Positions 52,874 through 62,534 of a stretch of 64,000 nt of DNA are shown piece after piece (positions within the stretch are counted from its first letter, which is position 1; every line of letters starts with the position of its first letter). Position numbers and translations under genes: made by a program. Origin of the DNA: Nonomuraea roseoviolacea subsp. carminata (lineage in GTDB: Bacteria > Actinomycetota > Actinomycetes > Streptosporangiales > Streptosporangiaceae). Where the stretch lies: contig NZ_JAMZEC010000001.1 of NCBI RefSeq assembly GCF_024172185.1, positions 3,968,001-4,032,000 of the forward strand, in the 5' to 3' direction. The notes beneath the pieces were generated by a model that saw only the letters and a program-made list of their open reading frames with translations, ran no database searches and was not told the DNA's origin.

Positions 52874-52890
52874 AGTCATTAGATCACTTG
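52874..52890 (-). promoter_or_regulatory. GntR operator, copy 2
   Basis: AGTCATTAGATCACTTG matches copy 1 except in one arm, where the G becomes C. It lies upstream of the secreted propeller gene. Two copies 12.5 kb apart tie the two outer ends of the cluster to one regulator. Confidence 0.75.
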
Positions 52891-52978
52891 CTGTCCACCC
52901 CTGTGGTGAAGATCGGCTACTGTCGCCTCCTTGAACGGTGCTGTGCCGCGCACCCCCCAGCCGAGCCGGAGTCCGCCG

Positions 52979-53791
52979 ATGTCCCCAGCCGTGGTCCGCC
53001 TGTTACGCCTCGGCGCGGTCTGCCTGTCCGCCACGCCCGTCGTGCTCGTCGCGGTTCCCTGGGGGTCCTACGGCTGGTCCTCCTACGGGCCGCTGGTGCG
53101 GGGCCCGGTGACTCTGATCGCGACGGAAGCGCTGGCCTGGGCCGACCCGCTGCTTCCCGTGGCCCTGGCCCTGCTCGTGCTGTGGGCGCCCACGCGGACC
53201 CGCCTCCTCGGGCTGCCGCTCACGCTGCTCGTCATCGCGGCCGACGTGGTGATCCCGCTGCGTTACCCCTGGATCCCGCCGCTGCCGCGCCAAGGTGGCG
53301 CCCTAGCGGCCCTGGCCGCGGCGGCGCTCCTGCTCGCGGTCGCCCGACCCGCGCCAGGGACGGCGGGACGGAGGGCGGCGGCCGGGTGGACGGCCGCGCT
53401 GCTCCTCGCGCTGTGGCCGGCGCTCCGTCTGCGCCTCGGGCTCGCGGACCCCGGCCGGTGCGGTGACTACGTCGACGGGGTCCTGGCCGGCGACGGGCTG
53501 ACCAGCTTCAGGCTGACGGCCATGATCGCGTTCCACTCCGTCGTGGTCGTGCTCGTGATCACCGCGGTCGCCGTCGCGGGACTCGGGCCGCGCGGCGCAC
53601 GCGTCGTCGCCCTCGTCACCGCGGCCGGGGTGGCGCTGCTGGCGCTGCCGGTTGACGGCCTGCCGTTCGAGACGACCTGCCTCACGGACATGGCGCGCTG
53701 GCCGTACCTGGTGGCCGCCATGTGCGTCCTGGTCGCTGGCCTCGGGACACCGGTGCGGCGGCTTCGCCCGTGGCCGGGGTGGCGGATATGA
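52979..53791 (+). CDS. multi-pass membrane protein, unknown
   Basis: 270 aa from ATG 52979 after GGAG. About seven hydrophobic helices (for example LLRLGAVCLSATPVVLVAVPW and AALAAAALLLAVARP), with short loops. GRCGDYVDGVLAGDGLT is an external stretch. No family is recognised. It precedes a DUF1275-type gene by seven bases on the same strand, so the two may be cotranscribed. Confidence 0.6.
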   Translation: MSPAVVRLLRLGAVCLSATPVVLVAVPWGSYGWSSYGPLVRGPVTLIATEALAWADPLLPVALALLVLWAPTRTRLLGLPLTLLVIAADVVIPLRYPWIPPLPRQGGALAALAAAALLLAVARPAPGTAGRRAAAGWTAALLLALWPALRLRLGLADPGRCGDYVDGVLAGDGLTSFRLTAMIAFHSVVVVLVITAVAVAGLGPRGARVVALVTAAGVALLALPVDGLPFETTCLTDMARWPYLVAAMCVLVAGLGTPVRRLRPWPGWRI

Positions 53792-53798
53792 AGGGGAG

Positions 53799-54458
53799 AT
53801 GCCCTTCGCGAAGGGGAGCCGGCCCGAGCGGCTGACGGTGATCCTGGTCCTGCTCACCGGGGTCACGGGCGTGGTCGAGGCCGTGAGCTTCCTCGGGCTC
53901 GGCCGCGTGTTCACGGCGGTGATGACGGGCAACGTGCTGTTCGCCGGGTTCGGAGTGTTCAACGACGCGATCCGGCCGGCCGGGCCGGTCATCGCCCTGG
54001 CGGCGTTCGCGGCCGGGGCCATCGCCGGTCACTGGGCGCACGGCGTGCTGGTGAGGTGGCGCGGGCCGCGGTGGCTGACGTTCGCGATCGCAAGCGAGGG
54101 CGTGCTCATCCTGGTCGCGGCGCTGCTCGCGCTGCTGCTCGGCGACCGCCTGCAGCACGATCCGCACCGCTTCGCGGTGATCGTCACGCTCGCCCTGGCG
54201 ATGGGCTCGCGCAACGCCACCGTGCTGCGCGTGGCGGCCCACGACCTGCCGACGACGGTGGTGACCCGCGCGCTGGCGGGGCTGTTCATGCTGTCGTCAC
54301 TGGCGACCGCGGAACGGCGCTTCGCGACGGTCGCCGCCACCTTCGCCGGAGCGGCGCTGGGGGCGCTGCTGCTCGGTGTTCATCCCGCCCTGCCTCTCCT
54401 GGCCGCCGCCGCGATCGAGATCGTGGCGGGCGTCGTCTGCCCTCCCGCCGCTAGGTGA
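53799..54458 (+). CDS. YoaK/DUF1275 family membrane protein
   Basis: 219 aa from ATG 53799. The ribosome site AAGGGGAG is unusually close. TVILVLLTGVTGVVEAVSFLGLGRVFTAVMTGNVLFAGFG is the diagnostic DUF1275 opening, with G-x-VFTA-x-MTGN. Six helices are visible. The function is unknown, with transport or stress roles proposed for relatives. Confidence 0.87.
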   Translation: MPFAKGSRPERLTVILVLLTGVTGVVEAVSFLGLGRVFTAVMTGNVLFAGFGVFNDAIRPAGPVIALAAFAAGAIAGHWAHGVLVRWRGPRWLTFAIASEGVLILVAALLALLLGDRLQHDPHRFAVIVTLALAMGSRNATVLRVAAHDLPTTVVTRALAGLFMLSSLATAERRFATVAATFAGAALGALLLGVHPALPLLAAAAIEIVAGVVCPPAAR

Positions 54459-55047
54459 ACAGCCGGTCCAGGTGGGCGGTCAGCAGGGCCACGGCCTCCG
54501 GGCCGTCGTACTGCCCGGCCAGGACGCTCGACTGGAGCCCCGTCACCAGGGCGAGCACGATGGCCGCCGCGACCCCCGGGTCCTCGTCCCCGGACGCCTG
54601 ACCGGCCTCCTGCGCCTCCCGGATGTGGCGGGCGACCAGGTCGCGCAGCGCGTTCGCGTACGTCAGGCCGTCGGGGGCGAGCTCCGGCCGGGTCAGCGTG
54701 AGCGTGTAGTGGGCCTGGTAGGCAAGCACGATCCGGCGGCTCTCGTCGTCCGTGGGGATCAGCGCCGGCAGCGCGCCGTACAGGAACGTGCGCGGCGTGA
54801 CCGGCTCGCCCAGCGCCGCCACGGCCCGGGCCACCCGCTGGGCGATCAGCCGGCCCAGGTGCGCGAGCACGCCGCGCAGCAGCTCCTCCTTGGTGTGGAA
54901 GTAGTACTGCACCAGCCGCAGGGAGACGCCGGCCTCGGCGGCCACCTCCCGCATGCTGGCCGCCTCCAGGCCGCGTGACGCGGCGATCCGGACGACCGCC
55001 TCGGCGATCTGGCTCCGGCGCTCCTCGTGGTCCACTCGCTTCGGCAC
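54451..55047 (-). CDS. TetR-family regulator
   Basis: 198 aa from GTG 55047. The HTH is RSQIAEAVVRIAASRGLEAASMREVAAEAGVSLRLVQYYFHTKEELL, a standard TetR. The C-terminal ligand domain (PALIPTDDESRRIVLAYQAHYTLT) is unassigned. It is divergent from the alpha/beta hydrolase gene with a palindrome at 55055-55070 between them, so it probably represses that gene and itself. Its 3' end overlaps the DUF1275 stop by eight bases. Confidence 0.9.
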   Translation of the reverse strand: MPKRVDHEERRSQIAEAVVRIAASRGLEAASMREVAAEAGVSLRLVQYYFHTKEELLRGVLAHLGRLIAQRVARAVAALGEPVTPRTFLYGALPALIPTDDESRRIVLAYQAHYTLTLTRPELAPDGLTYANALRDLVARHIREAQEAGQASGDEDPGVAAAIVLALVTGLQSSVLAGQYDGPEAVALLTAHLDRLFT

Positions 55048-55054
55048 GTTTTCA

Positions 55055-55070
55055 TGGTACACATGTATCA
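55055..55070. promoter_or_regulatory. TetR operator candidate
   Basis: TGGTACACATGTATCA is a 16-bp imperfect palindrome (12 of 16 positions symmetric), centred between divergent TetR and hydrolase genes. Confidence 0.5.
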
Positions 55071-55096
55071 AGAACGGGGTCGAACGGAGGGAATCC

Positions 55097-55993
55097 ATGG
55101 CAGATCACCCCAAGATCGGTCGGTTCCGCAACGACAGGGCGGAGGAGCGGTACTTCGCGGGCTACGACGCGGCCATCCGTGACTTCCCGGTGCCGCTGGA
55201 GCCGCTCGACGTCCCGACCGCCTACGGCAGCACCCGCCTCTACCGCACCGGCGCCGCGGACGGGCTTCCGGTGGTCTTCCTGCCCGGCCACGGCGGCAAC
55301 TCCCTGGGCTGGATCCACACCAGCGGCCCGGTCGGCGCCGCCCACCCCGTCTACCTCGTGGACCCGGTCGGCGCCGCCGGCCGCAGCGTCCAGAGCCGGC
55401 CCCTCGACGGCGCCGGCGACCTGACCGACTGGCTCGGCCAGGTCCTCGACGGCATCGGCGCGCCCGCCGCGTACCTCGTGGGCTTCTCCTACGGCGGCTG
55501 GCAGGCGCTGCACGCGGCCATCCGCATGCCCGGGCGCGTGGCCGGGATGACGCTCCTCGACCCGGCCGCCTTCCGGGTCGCCGGCCTGCGGCACTACGCG
55601 TGGGGCTTCGCCTGCGGGCTCGGCCTCCACGCGCCGCCGTGGATCAGGCGGCCCCTGTCCCGGCTCATCCACACCGACTCGATCAACCGCAAGAGCCGGA
55701 TCCTCATGGTCGCCATCTCGGGCACGTACCTGTACGAGCAGGCGCTCCCGCCGATGGTGCCGCTGACCGACGACGACCTGGCCGCCGTCACCGTGCCCGC
55801 CCGGATCGTGTTCGGCGCCCACAGCACCATGCAGGACTCGGCCGCGGAGGCCCGGCGGCTGGCCCGCCTCACCCCGTCGACCGAGGTCGAGCTGGTGCCC
55901 GGGTGCGGCCACTCGATCGCGTTCGACGTGCCGGATCTCATCAACGCGCGCATCCTGGAGCACGCGGGCCGCGTGGCCCGGCGGCCCGGCTGA
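55097..55993 (+). CDS. alpha/beta hydrolase
   Basis: 298 aa from ATG 55097, preceded by GGAGG. LPGHGGNSLGW is the oxyanion region, GFSYGGW the nucleophile elbow, D in FGAHSTMQ-adjacent strand is less clear, and GCGHSI gives the histidine. No signal peptide. The pair with TetR suggests inducible turnover of an ester, lactone or drug-like compound. Confidence 0.87.
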   Translation: MADHPKIGRFRNDRAEERYFAGYDAAIRDFPVPLEPLDVPTAYGSTRLYRTGAADGLPVVFLPGHGGNSLGWIHTSGPVGAAHPVYLVDPVGAAGRSVQSRPLDGAGDLTDWLGQVLDGIGAPAAYLVGFSYGGWQALHAAIRMPGRVAGMTLLDPAAFRVAGLRHYAWGFACGLGLHAPPWIRRPLSRLIHTDSINRKSRILMVAISGTYLYEQALPPMVPLTDDDLAAVTVPARIVFGAHSTMQDSAAEARRLARLTPSTEVELVPGCGHSIAFDVPDLINARILEHAGRVARRPG

Positions 55994-56061
55994 AAACGGA
56001 ATGACCGGGTCGCCCGCGCCCGGGTACCCTGCGCGAGGCGGATCGACCGAGGGAAGGCGCC

Positions 56062-57672
<1,611 letters not shown>

Positions 57673-57736
57673 AGATTGGGTACGGCAGGCGCGTGTCCTC
57701 TGCCAGCCGTACCCATGAAGCGGCTATCACGGCAAA

Positions 57737-58537
57737 GTGATCCCGCGTAGCCGAACCGTCAGCCTCCTCGCACTCGGGGCGATCTGCCTCACCGGGTGCT
57801 CCACCGAGGTGCCGTCAGAACCCAAGCTCAAGCCGCTCACGCTCAAGGAGCAGGTCTCGCACGTCACGAAGTCGTCCGACGGGTACGTCGTCAACTGGGC
57901 GGGGGTCCTCGCCAACGACAACCCGTGGCACTTCGGCGAGCACGTGGTGGCCACGATCGTCGGCCGCGACGCCGGCGGGCATGAGGTGGTCCGGATGGAC
58001 CAGCCGCTCGACGCCGTGCCGCCCGGCGGCGAGCTGGCCTTCACCGGCCACGCCAACGCCGAGCACAAGCCGGTGAAGGTGTCCATCGAGTACCGGCCCG
58101 CCCAGTGGCGGACCGCGGCTCGCGTCCCGTCGGCGTTCCGGCCGTTCCCGGTCACGCGGGTGCAGACGCTGCCGCAGAAGGACGGCTCCGTCGTGGTCAC
58201 CGGCTACGTCGGCAACCCGTACCGGCTGCCGGCGGGCAGCCTGGTGGTCAACGCGCTGGTCCGCGACCGGGACGGCAAGCTGCTCGGGGGCGGCAGCACG
58301 TTCGTGGACGACGTCAAGCCGGGCCGGACGCCGCGTTTCGTGCTGACCGTGGAGGGGCTGCCGGGCAAGGCCAAGCCGGCCGACGCCGAGGTGACGGCCC
58401 GTACGTGGGGCTCGACGGCGCGGCCGTACGAGGAGCTGGCGCTGGGCGGCGCGGTGCCGCTGCACACGATCAAGCCGTCCATGCCGCCGTTCGCGGTGGA
58501 CCGGGGCAGCTCGGCCCTGACCGAGCACAAGGAGTGA
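57737..58537 (+). CDS. lipoprotein with FxLYD-like beta domain
   Basis: 266 aa from GTG 57737. Signal with lipobox LTGC. The mature protein has two stretches of immunoglobulin-like strands: GYVVNWAGVLANDNPWHFGEHVVATIVGRDAGGHEVVRMDQPLDAVPPGGELAFTGH, and VVVTGYVGNPYRLPAGSLVVNALVRDRDGKLLGGGSTFVDDVKPGRTPRFVLTV, as in FxLYD/DUF3426-type proteins. The function is unknown. Confidence 0.65.
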   Translation: MIPRSRTVSLLALGAICLTGCSTEVPSEPKLKPLTLKEQVSHVTKSSDGYVVNWAGVLANDNPWHFGEHVVATIVGRDAGGHEVVRMDQPLDAVPPGGELAFTGHANAEHKPVKVSIEYRPAQWRTAARVPSAFRPFPVTRVQTLPQKDGSVVVTGYVGNPYRLPAGSLVVNALVRDRDGKLLGGGSTFVDDVKPGRTPRFVLTVEGLPGKAKPADAEVTARTWGSTARPYEELALGGAVPLHTIKPSMPPFAVDRGSSALTEHKE

Positions 58538-58661
58538 TCGGGGCCGCGTCCGTTTCCTCCCGGGACGCGGCCTGCCGAGTAATGCGAAATATTCTCTAAA
58601 ATAGCTGATAAATGGGTTTGGGGGATTTATTGCGGAGCGGTTCCGCCCGGCGAGGTGAAGG

Positions 58662-58681
58662 AGCCACGCCGGAGGCTCCGA
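58662..58681. other. hairpin and AT-rich promoter region of the fused sigma gene
   Basis: GGAGCC and GGCTCC form a short stem near 58668-58680 in an otherwise AT-rich 186-base gap (58538-58723). The segment before ATG 58724, with TACAAGTTACTAATCCATTACA, should hold the promoter, but no exact boxes are clear. Confidence 0.35.
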
Positions 58682-58723
58682 AACGGTAGAACTACAAGTT
58701 ACTAATCCATTACATTCGGTCAT

Positions 58724-60499
58724 ATGAATGACCGCGTCCTGGTCGAAGCGCTCCGCGCCGGCGACCCGGATGCCCTCGCCGCGCTCTACGACGCGTACGC
58801 CGAGGGCATCTATAGATACTGCTGGTCCCTTCTTCCGCACTCCGACAGCGCCCAGGTGGCCCTCCGCGACACCCTGATCGCGGCGGCCGAGCACGCCGGT
58901 TCCCTTTCCGATCCCGGGCGTCTGAGGACGTGGCTCTACGCGCTCGCCCACGCCGAGTGCCTGCGCCGCCGGCTGGCCGCCGGCCGCCCCGACGCCGCGG
59001 CGCCGGCGGACGCGCCAGGAATGTCCGTCGCCGGCCCCGGCTGGCCGGCCGACGAGCCGTCCTTCCCGGCCGATCCGTCGTTCCGGGCTGATCCGTCCCT
59101 TCCGGGCGAGCCGTCCTTCCAGGGGGAGCCGCCCTTCCCGGGCGAGCCGCCCTTCCTGGGTGAGCCGTCCTTCCGGGACGAGTGGTCCTTCCCGGCCCAG
59201 CGGGCTTTCCCGGCCGAACCGCCCGCCGCGGGAGAGCCGCCCGGCGACCCCGCCGACGCCGACCTGCGCGTCATGGCGGCCAACGCGGTGCGCGGCCTGC
59301 CCGTCGCCGACCGGGCGGTGCTGGAGCTGACGACCCGCCACGGTCTGACCGTCCCCGAGGTGGCGGCGGTGCTCGGCGTGCGCCAGCGCCAGGTCGAGGC
59401 GGCCCGCGCGCAGGCCCGCGACCGCCTGCGCGACGCGATCACGGCCGAGGTGCTGGCCCGCAAGGGCCCCTACGACTGCGCCACGAGGGCCCGCATCCTC
59501 AGCGGCTTCGCCGGCGAGCTGACACCGCGGATGCGCGAGCAGCTCGTCCGGCACCTGTCCCGGTGCGAGACGTGCGCGCCGCACCGCGACCGGCCGGTCT
59601 CGGAGTCCAAGGTCTTCGACCTGGTGCCGCCGGTCCCGCTGCCCGCCGCGCTGCGGGTCAGGGTGCTGAGCTGCTTCGCCGACCCCGAGCTGATGCCGTA
59701 CCGGCGCTACGTCGCGAGGCGATCGGGGGCGCTCGGCCCCGACGGGTTTCCCGAACCCGGTGACAGGCGGCCTCGCCGCTGGCCTCAGGCGCTGGCGGGC
59801 ACACTGGCGGCGGTCGCGTCCATGGTGGCGATAGCCGCCGTCTTCCACCAGTTCCAGGGCGACCTGCACCAGGGAGGCGGCACCCCGGCGGCGCTCCCCG
59901 CGACGGCCGGGCCGCCCGGCGCCCGCATGCCGTGGCCGCCCGCGCCCGACGGCCAGCCCGTGGACGTCAAGCCCATCGTCGAGCCGATCGTCGACTCCCG
60001 GGCGACGTTCCCGTACGGGATGTTCCACTCGATCACGCCGGTGGAGCCGGCGCCGACCGCGGCGATCGTCCCCACGCAGGGCGTCCCCACCCAGGGCTCC
60101 CTGCCGTCCAGCACGAGCGCCACCGGCGCCCCCGCGACGCCCTCGTCGGCACCGGGCCGCCCGACCCGCGACCCGGGCACTCCCGTCACGCCGCCGCCCC
60201 CCGGCACCCCGGCCGACCCCGGCGGCAGGGAGCACCAGAGCCACGGCCCGGCCCCCACGCCCTGCCCCACCGGCAAGCCGACCGCCGCACCCACCGGCAA
60301 GCCCACCGGAAAACCCACCGGAAGGCCCACGGGCAAGCCCACCGGCGACCCCACCGGCCATCCCGTCCCCAGCCAGGTGTCCAGCCCGCCGGCCGATCCC
60401 CACCCGACCCCGGTTCCCGCCCCCACCCCGCCCCCGGCCGCCACGCCCGTCCCCACCCCCGAGCAGCCCCCCACGCCGTCCTCCTCGGCGACCGCCTGA
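58724..60499 (+). CDS. ECF sigma factor fused to a zinc-finger and membrane domain
   Basis: 591 aa from ATG 58724. Region 2-like residues 1-85 (LVEALRAGDPDALAALYDAYAEGIYRYCW..LRTWLYALAHAECLRR). Residues 112-165 are nine hexapeptide repeats of the PSFPAD type. Region 4 is at about 185-240 (LPVADRAVLELTTRHGLTVPEVAAVLGVRQRQVEAARAQARDRL). Then a zinc anti-sigma-like H277-x3-C281-x2-C284, one membrane helix (355-374), and a long Pro/Thr-rich external tail with GKPT repeats. Known ECF groups with C-terminal anti-sigma and membrane extensions exist in actinobacteria; this could be one, kept inactive at the membrane until released. Confidence 0.82.
   Translation: MNDRVLVEALRAGDPDALAALYDAYAEGIYRYCWSLLPHSDSAQVALRDTLIAAAEHAGSLSDPGRLRTWLYALAHAECLRRRLAAGRPDAAAPADAPGMSVAGPGWPADEPSFPADPSFRADPSLPGEPSFQGEPPFPGEPPFLGEPSFRDEWSFPAQRAFPAEPPAAGEPPGDPADADLRVMAANAVRGLPVADRAVLELTTRHGLTVPEVAAVLGVRQRQVEAARAQARDRLRDAITAEVLARKGPYDCATRARILSGFAGELTPRMREQLVRHLSRCETCAPHRDRPVSESKVFDLVPPVPLPAALRVRVLSCFADPELMPYRRYVARRSGALGPDGFPEPGDRRPRRWPQALAGTLAAVASMVAIAAVFHQFQGDLHQGGGTPAALPATAGPPGARMPWPPAPDGQPVDVKPIVEPIVDSRATFPYGMFHSITPVEPAPTAAIVPTQGVPTQGSLPSSTSATGAPATPSSAPGRPTRDPGTPVTPPPPGTPADPGGREHQSHGPAPTPCPTGKPTAAPTGKPTGKPTGRPTGKPTGDPTGHPVPSQVSSPPADPHPTPVPAPTPPPAATPVPTPEQPPTPSSSATA
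59057..59219 (+). repeat. 18-bp tandem repeat coding nine hexapeptides
   Basis: Units encode PSFPAD, PSFRAD, PSLPGE, PSFQGE, PPFPGE, PPFLGE, PSFRDE, WSFPAQ and RAFPAE, between sigma regions 2 and 4. A GKPT repeat of 12-bp units lies further on at about 60270-60360. Confidence 0.8.
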
Positions 60500-60507
60500 C
60501 CCCGCCG

Positions 60508-61167
60508 ATGCCCGAGGCCTACCAGCTCCGCGACGACCCGCATCTCGGTTGCCGGGTCTGCCCGCTGCCCGTCCGCGCGGAGCTGGCCGAGGCCGTGGCC
60601 AGGAGCCACCGGATCACCTGGCCGACCTGGATCGACCGCGGGCCGCGCATGCTCCGCCACGTCCTGGAGCTCTGCCGCCTGCGCACCGCCCGCGGCCTGG
60701 CCCTGCTGCACTGGCTGGCCGCCGACCTGCCGCCCGGCGAGCTCGACTGGTTCTGGCTCCCGCTGCGGCTGACCGGCCCGCGGCAGGACCGCATGTACGC
60801 GGCGGCCGCCGCGGTGCCCGCACCGGTGCTCGCGCTGGTCGTGGCCAACTGGACGTGGGTCCTGGCCAGCCCCCACGGCGGCCGGATCACCGCGTCCTAC
60901 CTGGCCGGGGCGGCGTACCGGGGCGACGGCTTCCTGGCGGCCGACGCGACCATGACGCTGTACCAGACCTACGACCGGCACCCCGAGGCGCGCCCGGCCC
61001 TCGCCGCGGCCTGGGCGGCCGCCCGGGTGGGGGCCGACTGGTGCAACGCAGCCGACCTGAGCGCCCGCTACCAGGCGCCGGCGCCGGTCTTCACCTATCC
61101 GCGCGACACCCTTCCACCACCCCTGGGTGTACGACCTTGGATCCAGCGCCTGTTCCGCCTTGAGTGA
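60508..61167 (+). CDS. hypothetical protein next to the fused sigma gene
   Basis: 219 aa from ATG 60508, eight bases after the sigma stop, so probably cotranscribed. H-x3-C-x2-C near the N-terminus (HLGCRVCP) could bind a metal. The rest is tryptophan-rich and helical (ITWPTWIDRGPRMLRHVLELCRLRT, LDWFWLPLRLTGPRQDRMYAAAAAVP, LYQTYDRHPEARPALAAAWAAARVGADWCNAADLSARY). No signal or membrane segment. I recognise no family; linkage to a membrane-tethered sigma factor is the only clue. Confidence 0.6.
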   Translation: MPEAYQLRDDPHLGCRVCPLPVRAELAEAVARSHRITWPTWIDRGPRMLRHVLELCRLRTARGLALLHWLAADLPPGELDWFWLPLRLTGPRQDRMYAAAAAVPAPVLALVVANWTWVLASPHGGRITASYLAGAAYRGDGFLAADATMTLYQTYDRHPEARPALAAAWAAARVGADWCNAADLSARYQAPAPVFTYPRDTLPPPLGVRPWIQRLFRLE

Positions 61168-61249
61168 ACACGCTCGGTGAGCCTCACGTGTGCGAAGAGT
61201 GACCTCTGGGCAAGGTGGTGCGTAATGCCACCATCGAGGAGGGGGAAGC

Positions 61250-62503
61250 ATGCGCTCCGTGAGGGTGGGCCTCGCCGCCTGCCTGGTCGTCGCCCTGTGC
61301 CCGCCGGCCAACTCCGCGTCCGCCCCCGTCCTCGCGCCCGGTCTCGCCCCCACGCCCGGTCTCGCCCCCGTCCTCGCGCCCGGTCTCGCCCCCACGCCCG
61401 GTCTCGCCCCCGTCCTCGCGCCCGGCCTCGTCGACGCGGCCTGGCGGCCGCCGTCCACCCGTGAGGTCTCGCGCGCCCGCCGCGCCGTACGCCGGCGCAC
61501 CAAGGAGCTCGGCGTCGCCAGCGCCGCGCTGGTCGAGGCCCGCGCCCGCCTGGACGAGCTCACCGCCAGCGTCGAGCGCCTGGTCGAGGCGTACAACGGC
61601 GAGATGGTCCGGATGCGGCAGGCCAGCCAGGAGTACGACCAGGCGCGCGCCCGGCTGGCCTCGGCCGACGCGCAGGTCGAGTCGGCGCGGACGAAGGTCG
61701 CCGCGCTCGTCGCGGAGAGCTACGGCGGCTTCGACCTGAGCAAGCCGTACCTGTTCATGATGAACGACACCGGCGACGCCGACGGCTACCTGTACCGGGC
61801 CAGCGTGCTGGAGCACATGAGCGCCGAGCGCGCCCTCATCCTCTCCCGGCTGCGCGACAGCCAGTCCGTCGCCGGGATCCTGCGCGCGCAGGCGGCCGAC
61901 GCCTACGCCGCCCAGCAGGAGGCGTCGGAGCGGGCGGAGCGGGCCAAGGCCGCGGCCGAGCAGGCCGTCGCCAGGCAGCGGGAGCAGACCAGGAGCCTGC
62001 GCAGGGAGCTCCACGCGCTGGAGCACCGGGTCGACGCGGCCCGCAGCAGGGCCGACCGGCTGGCCAGGGAGCGGGAGGCGGCCCGCCAGGCCCGGCTCGC
62101 CGGCCTCGGGGCCGCCGGCCTGGTCGCCAAGGGCTCGGCCGGCGGCGACCTGGCGGCCAACTGGGCGCTCACCCAGCTCGGCAAGCCGTACGTGTGGGCC
62201 GCCGCCGGGCCGTCGAGCTACGACTGCTCCGGCCTGACCATGCGGGCCTGGGAGCAGGTGGGAGTGCAGCTGGACCACTGGACGGGCACCCAGTGGACCT
62301 CCGGCCCGCACATCCCGTACGACCAGCTGCGCCGCGGCGACCTGCTGTTCTTCGGGTACGAGAGCGCCGACCCCGGCACCATCCACCACGTGGGGATCTA
62401 CGTGGGAGACGGCATGATGGTCCACGCGCCCCAGACCGGAGACGTGGTGCGCGTGGCCTCGATGTGGCGGCCCGACCTGGTGGGCGCCACCAGGCCGGCC
62501 TGA
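61250..62503 (+). CDS. secreted NlpC/P60 peptidoglycan peptidase
   Basis: 417 aa from ATG 61250. Signal peptide to about residue 23, then 2.5 copies of a 14-residue repeat (APVLAPGLAPTPGL). Residues 65-275 are long coiled coils (RRRTKELGVASAALVEARARLDELTASVERLV and a second with RRELHALEHRVDAARSRADRL). The NlpC/P60 domain has the catalytic cysteine in YDCSGLTMRAW and histidines in HHVGIYVG and MVHAPQ. It cleaves D-Glu-mDAP bonds in the cell wall. The coiled coil plus NlpC/P60 layout is like RipC, the enzyme activated by the FtsX ectodomain in mycobacteria. Confidence 0.92.
   Translation: MRSVRVGLAACLVVALCPPANSASAPVLAPGLAPTPGLAPVLAPGLAPTPGLAPVLAPGLVDAAWRPPSTREVSRARRAVRRRTKELGVASAALVEARARLDELTASVERLVEAYNGEMVRMRQASQEYDQARARLASADAQVESARTKVAALVAESYGGFDLSKPYLFMMNDTGDADGYLYRASVLEHMSAERALILSRLRDSQSVAGILRAQAADAYAAQQEASERAERAKAAAEQAVARQREQTRSLRRELHALEHRVDAARSRADRLAREREAARQARLAGLGAAGLVAKGSAGGDLAANWALTQLGKPYVWAAAGPSSYDCSGLTMRAWEQVGVQLDHWTGTQWTSGPHIPYDQLRRGDLLFFGYESADPGTIHHVGIYVGDGMMVHAPQTGDVVRVASMWRPDLVGATRPA
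61322..61433 (+). repeat. 42-bp tandem repeat, 2.5 copies
   Basis: Repeats of a unit that encodes APVLAPGLAPTPGL at the start of the mature NlpC/P60 protein, nearly identical in DNA. Confidence 0.8.
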
Positions 62504-62534
62504 GAGGGGTGGGTCAGTGGGCGTGCCCGGGAGG

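Noticed and set aside
59057..60365. Short regular repeats that might suggest a CRISPR array
   Set aside because: Units of 18 and 12 bases have no spacers and are in frame with the fused sigma protein.
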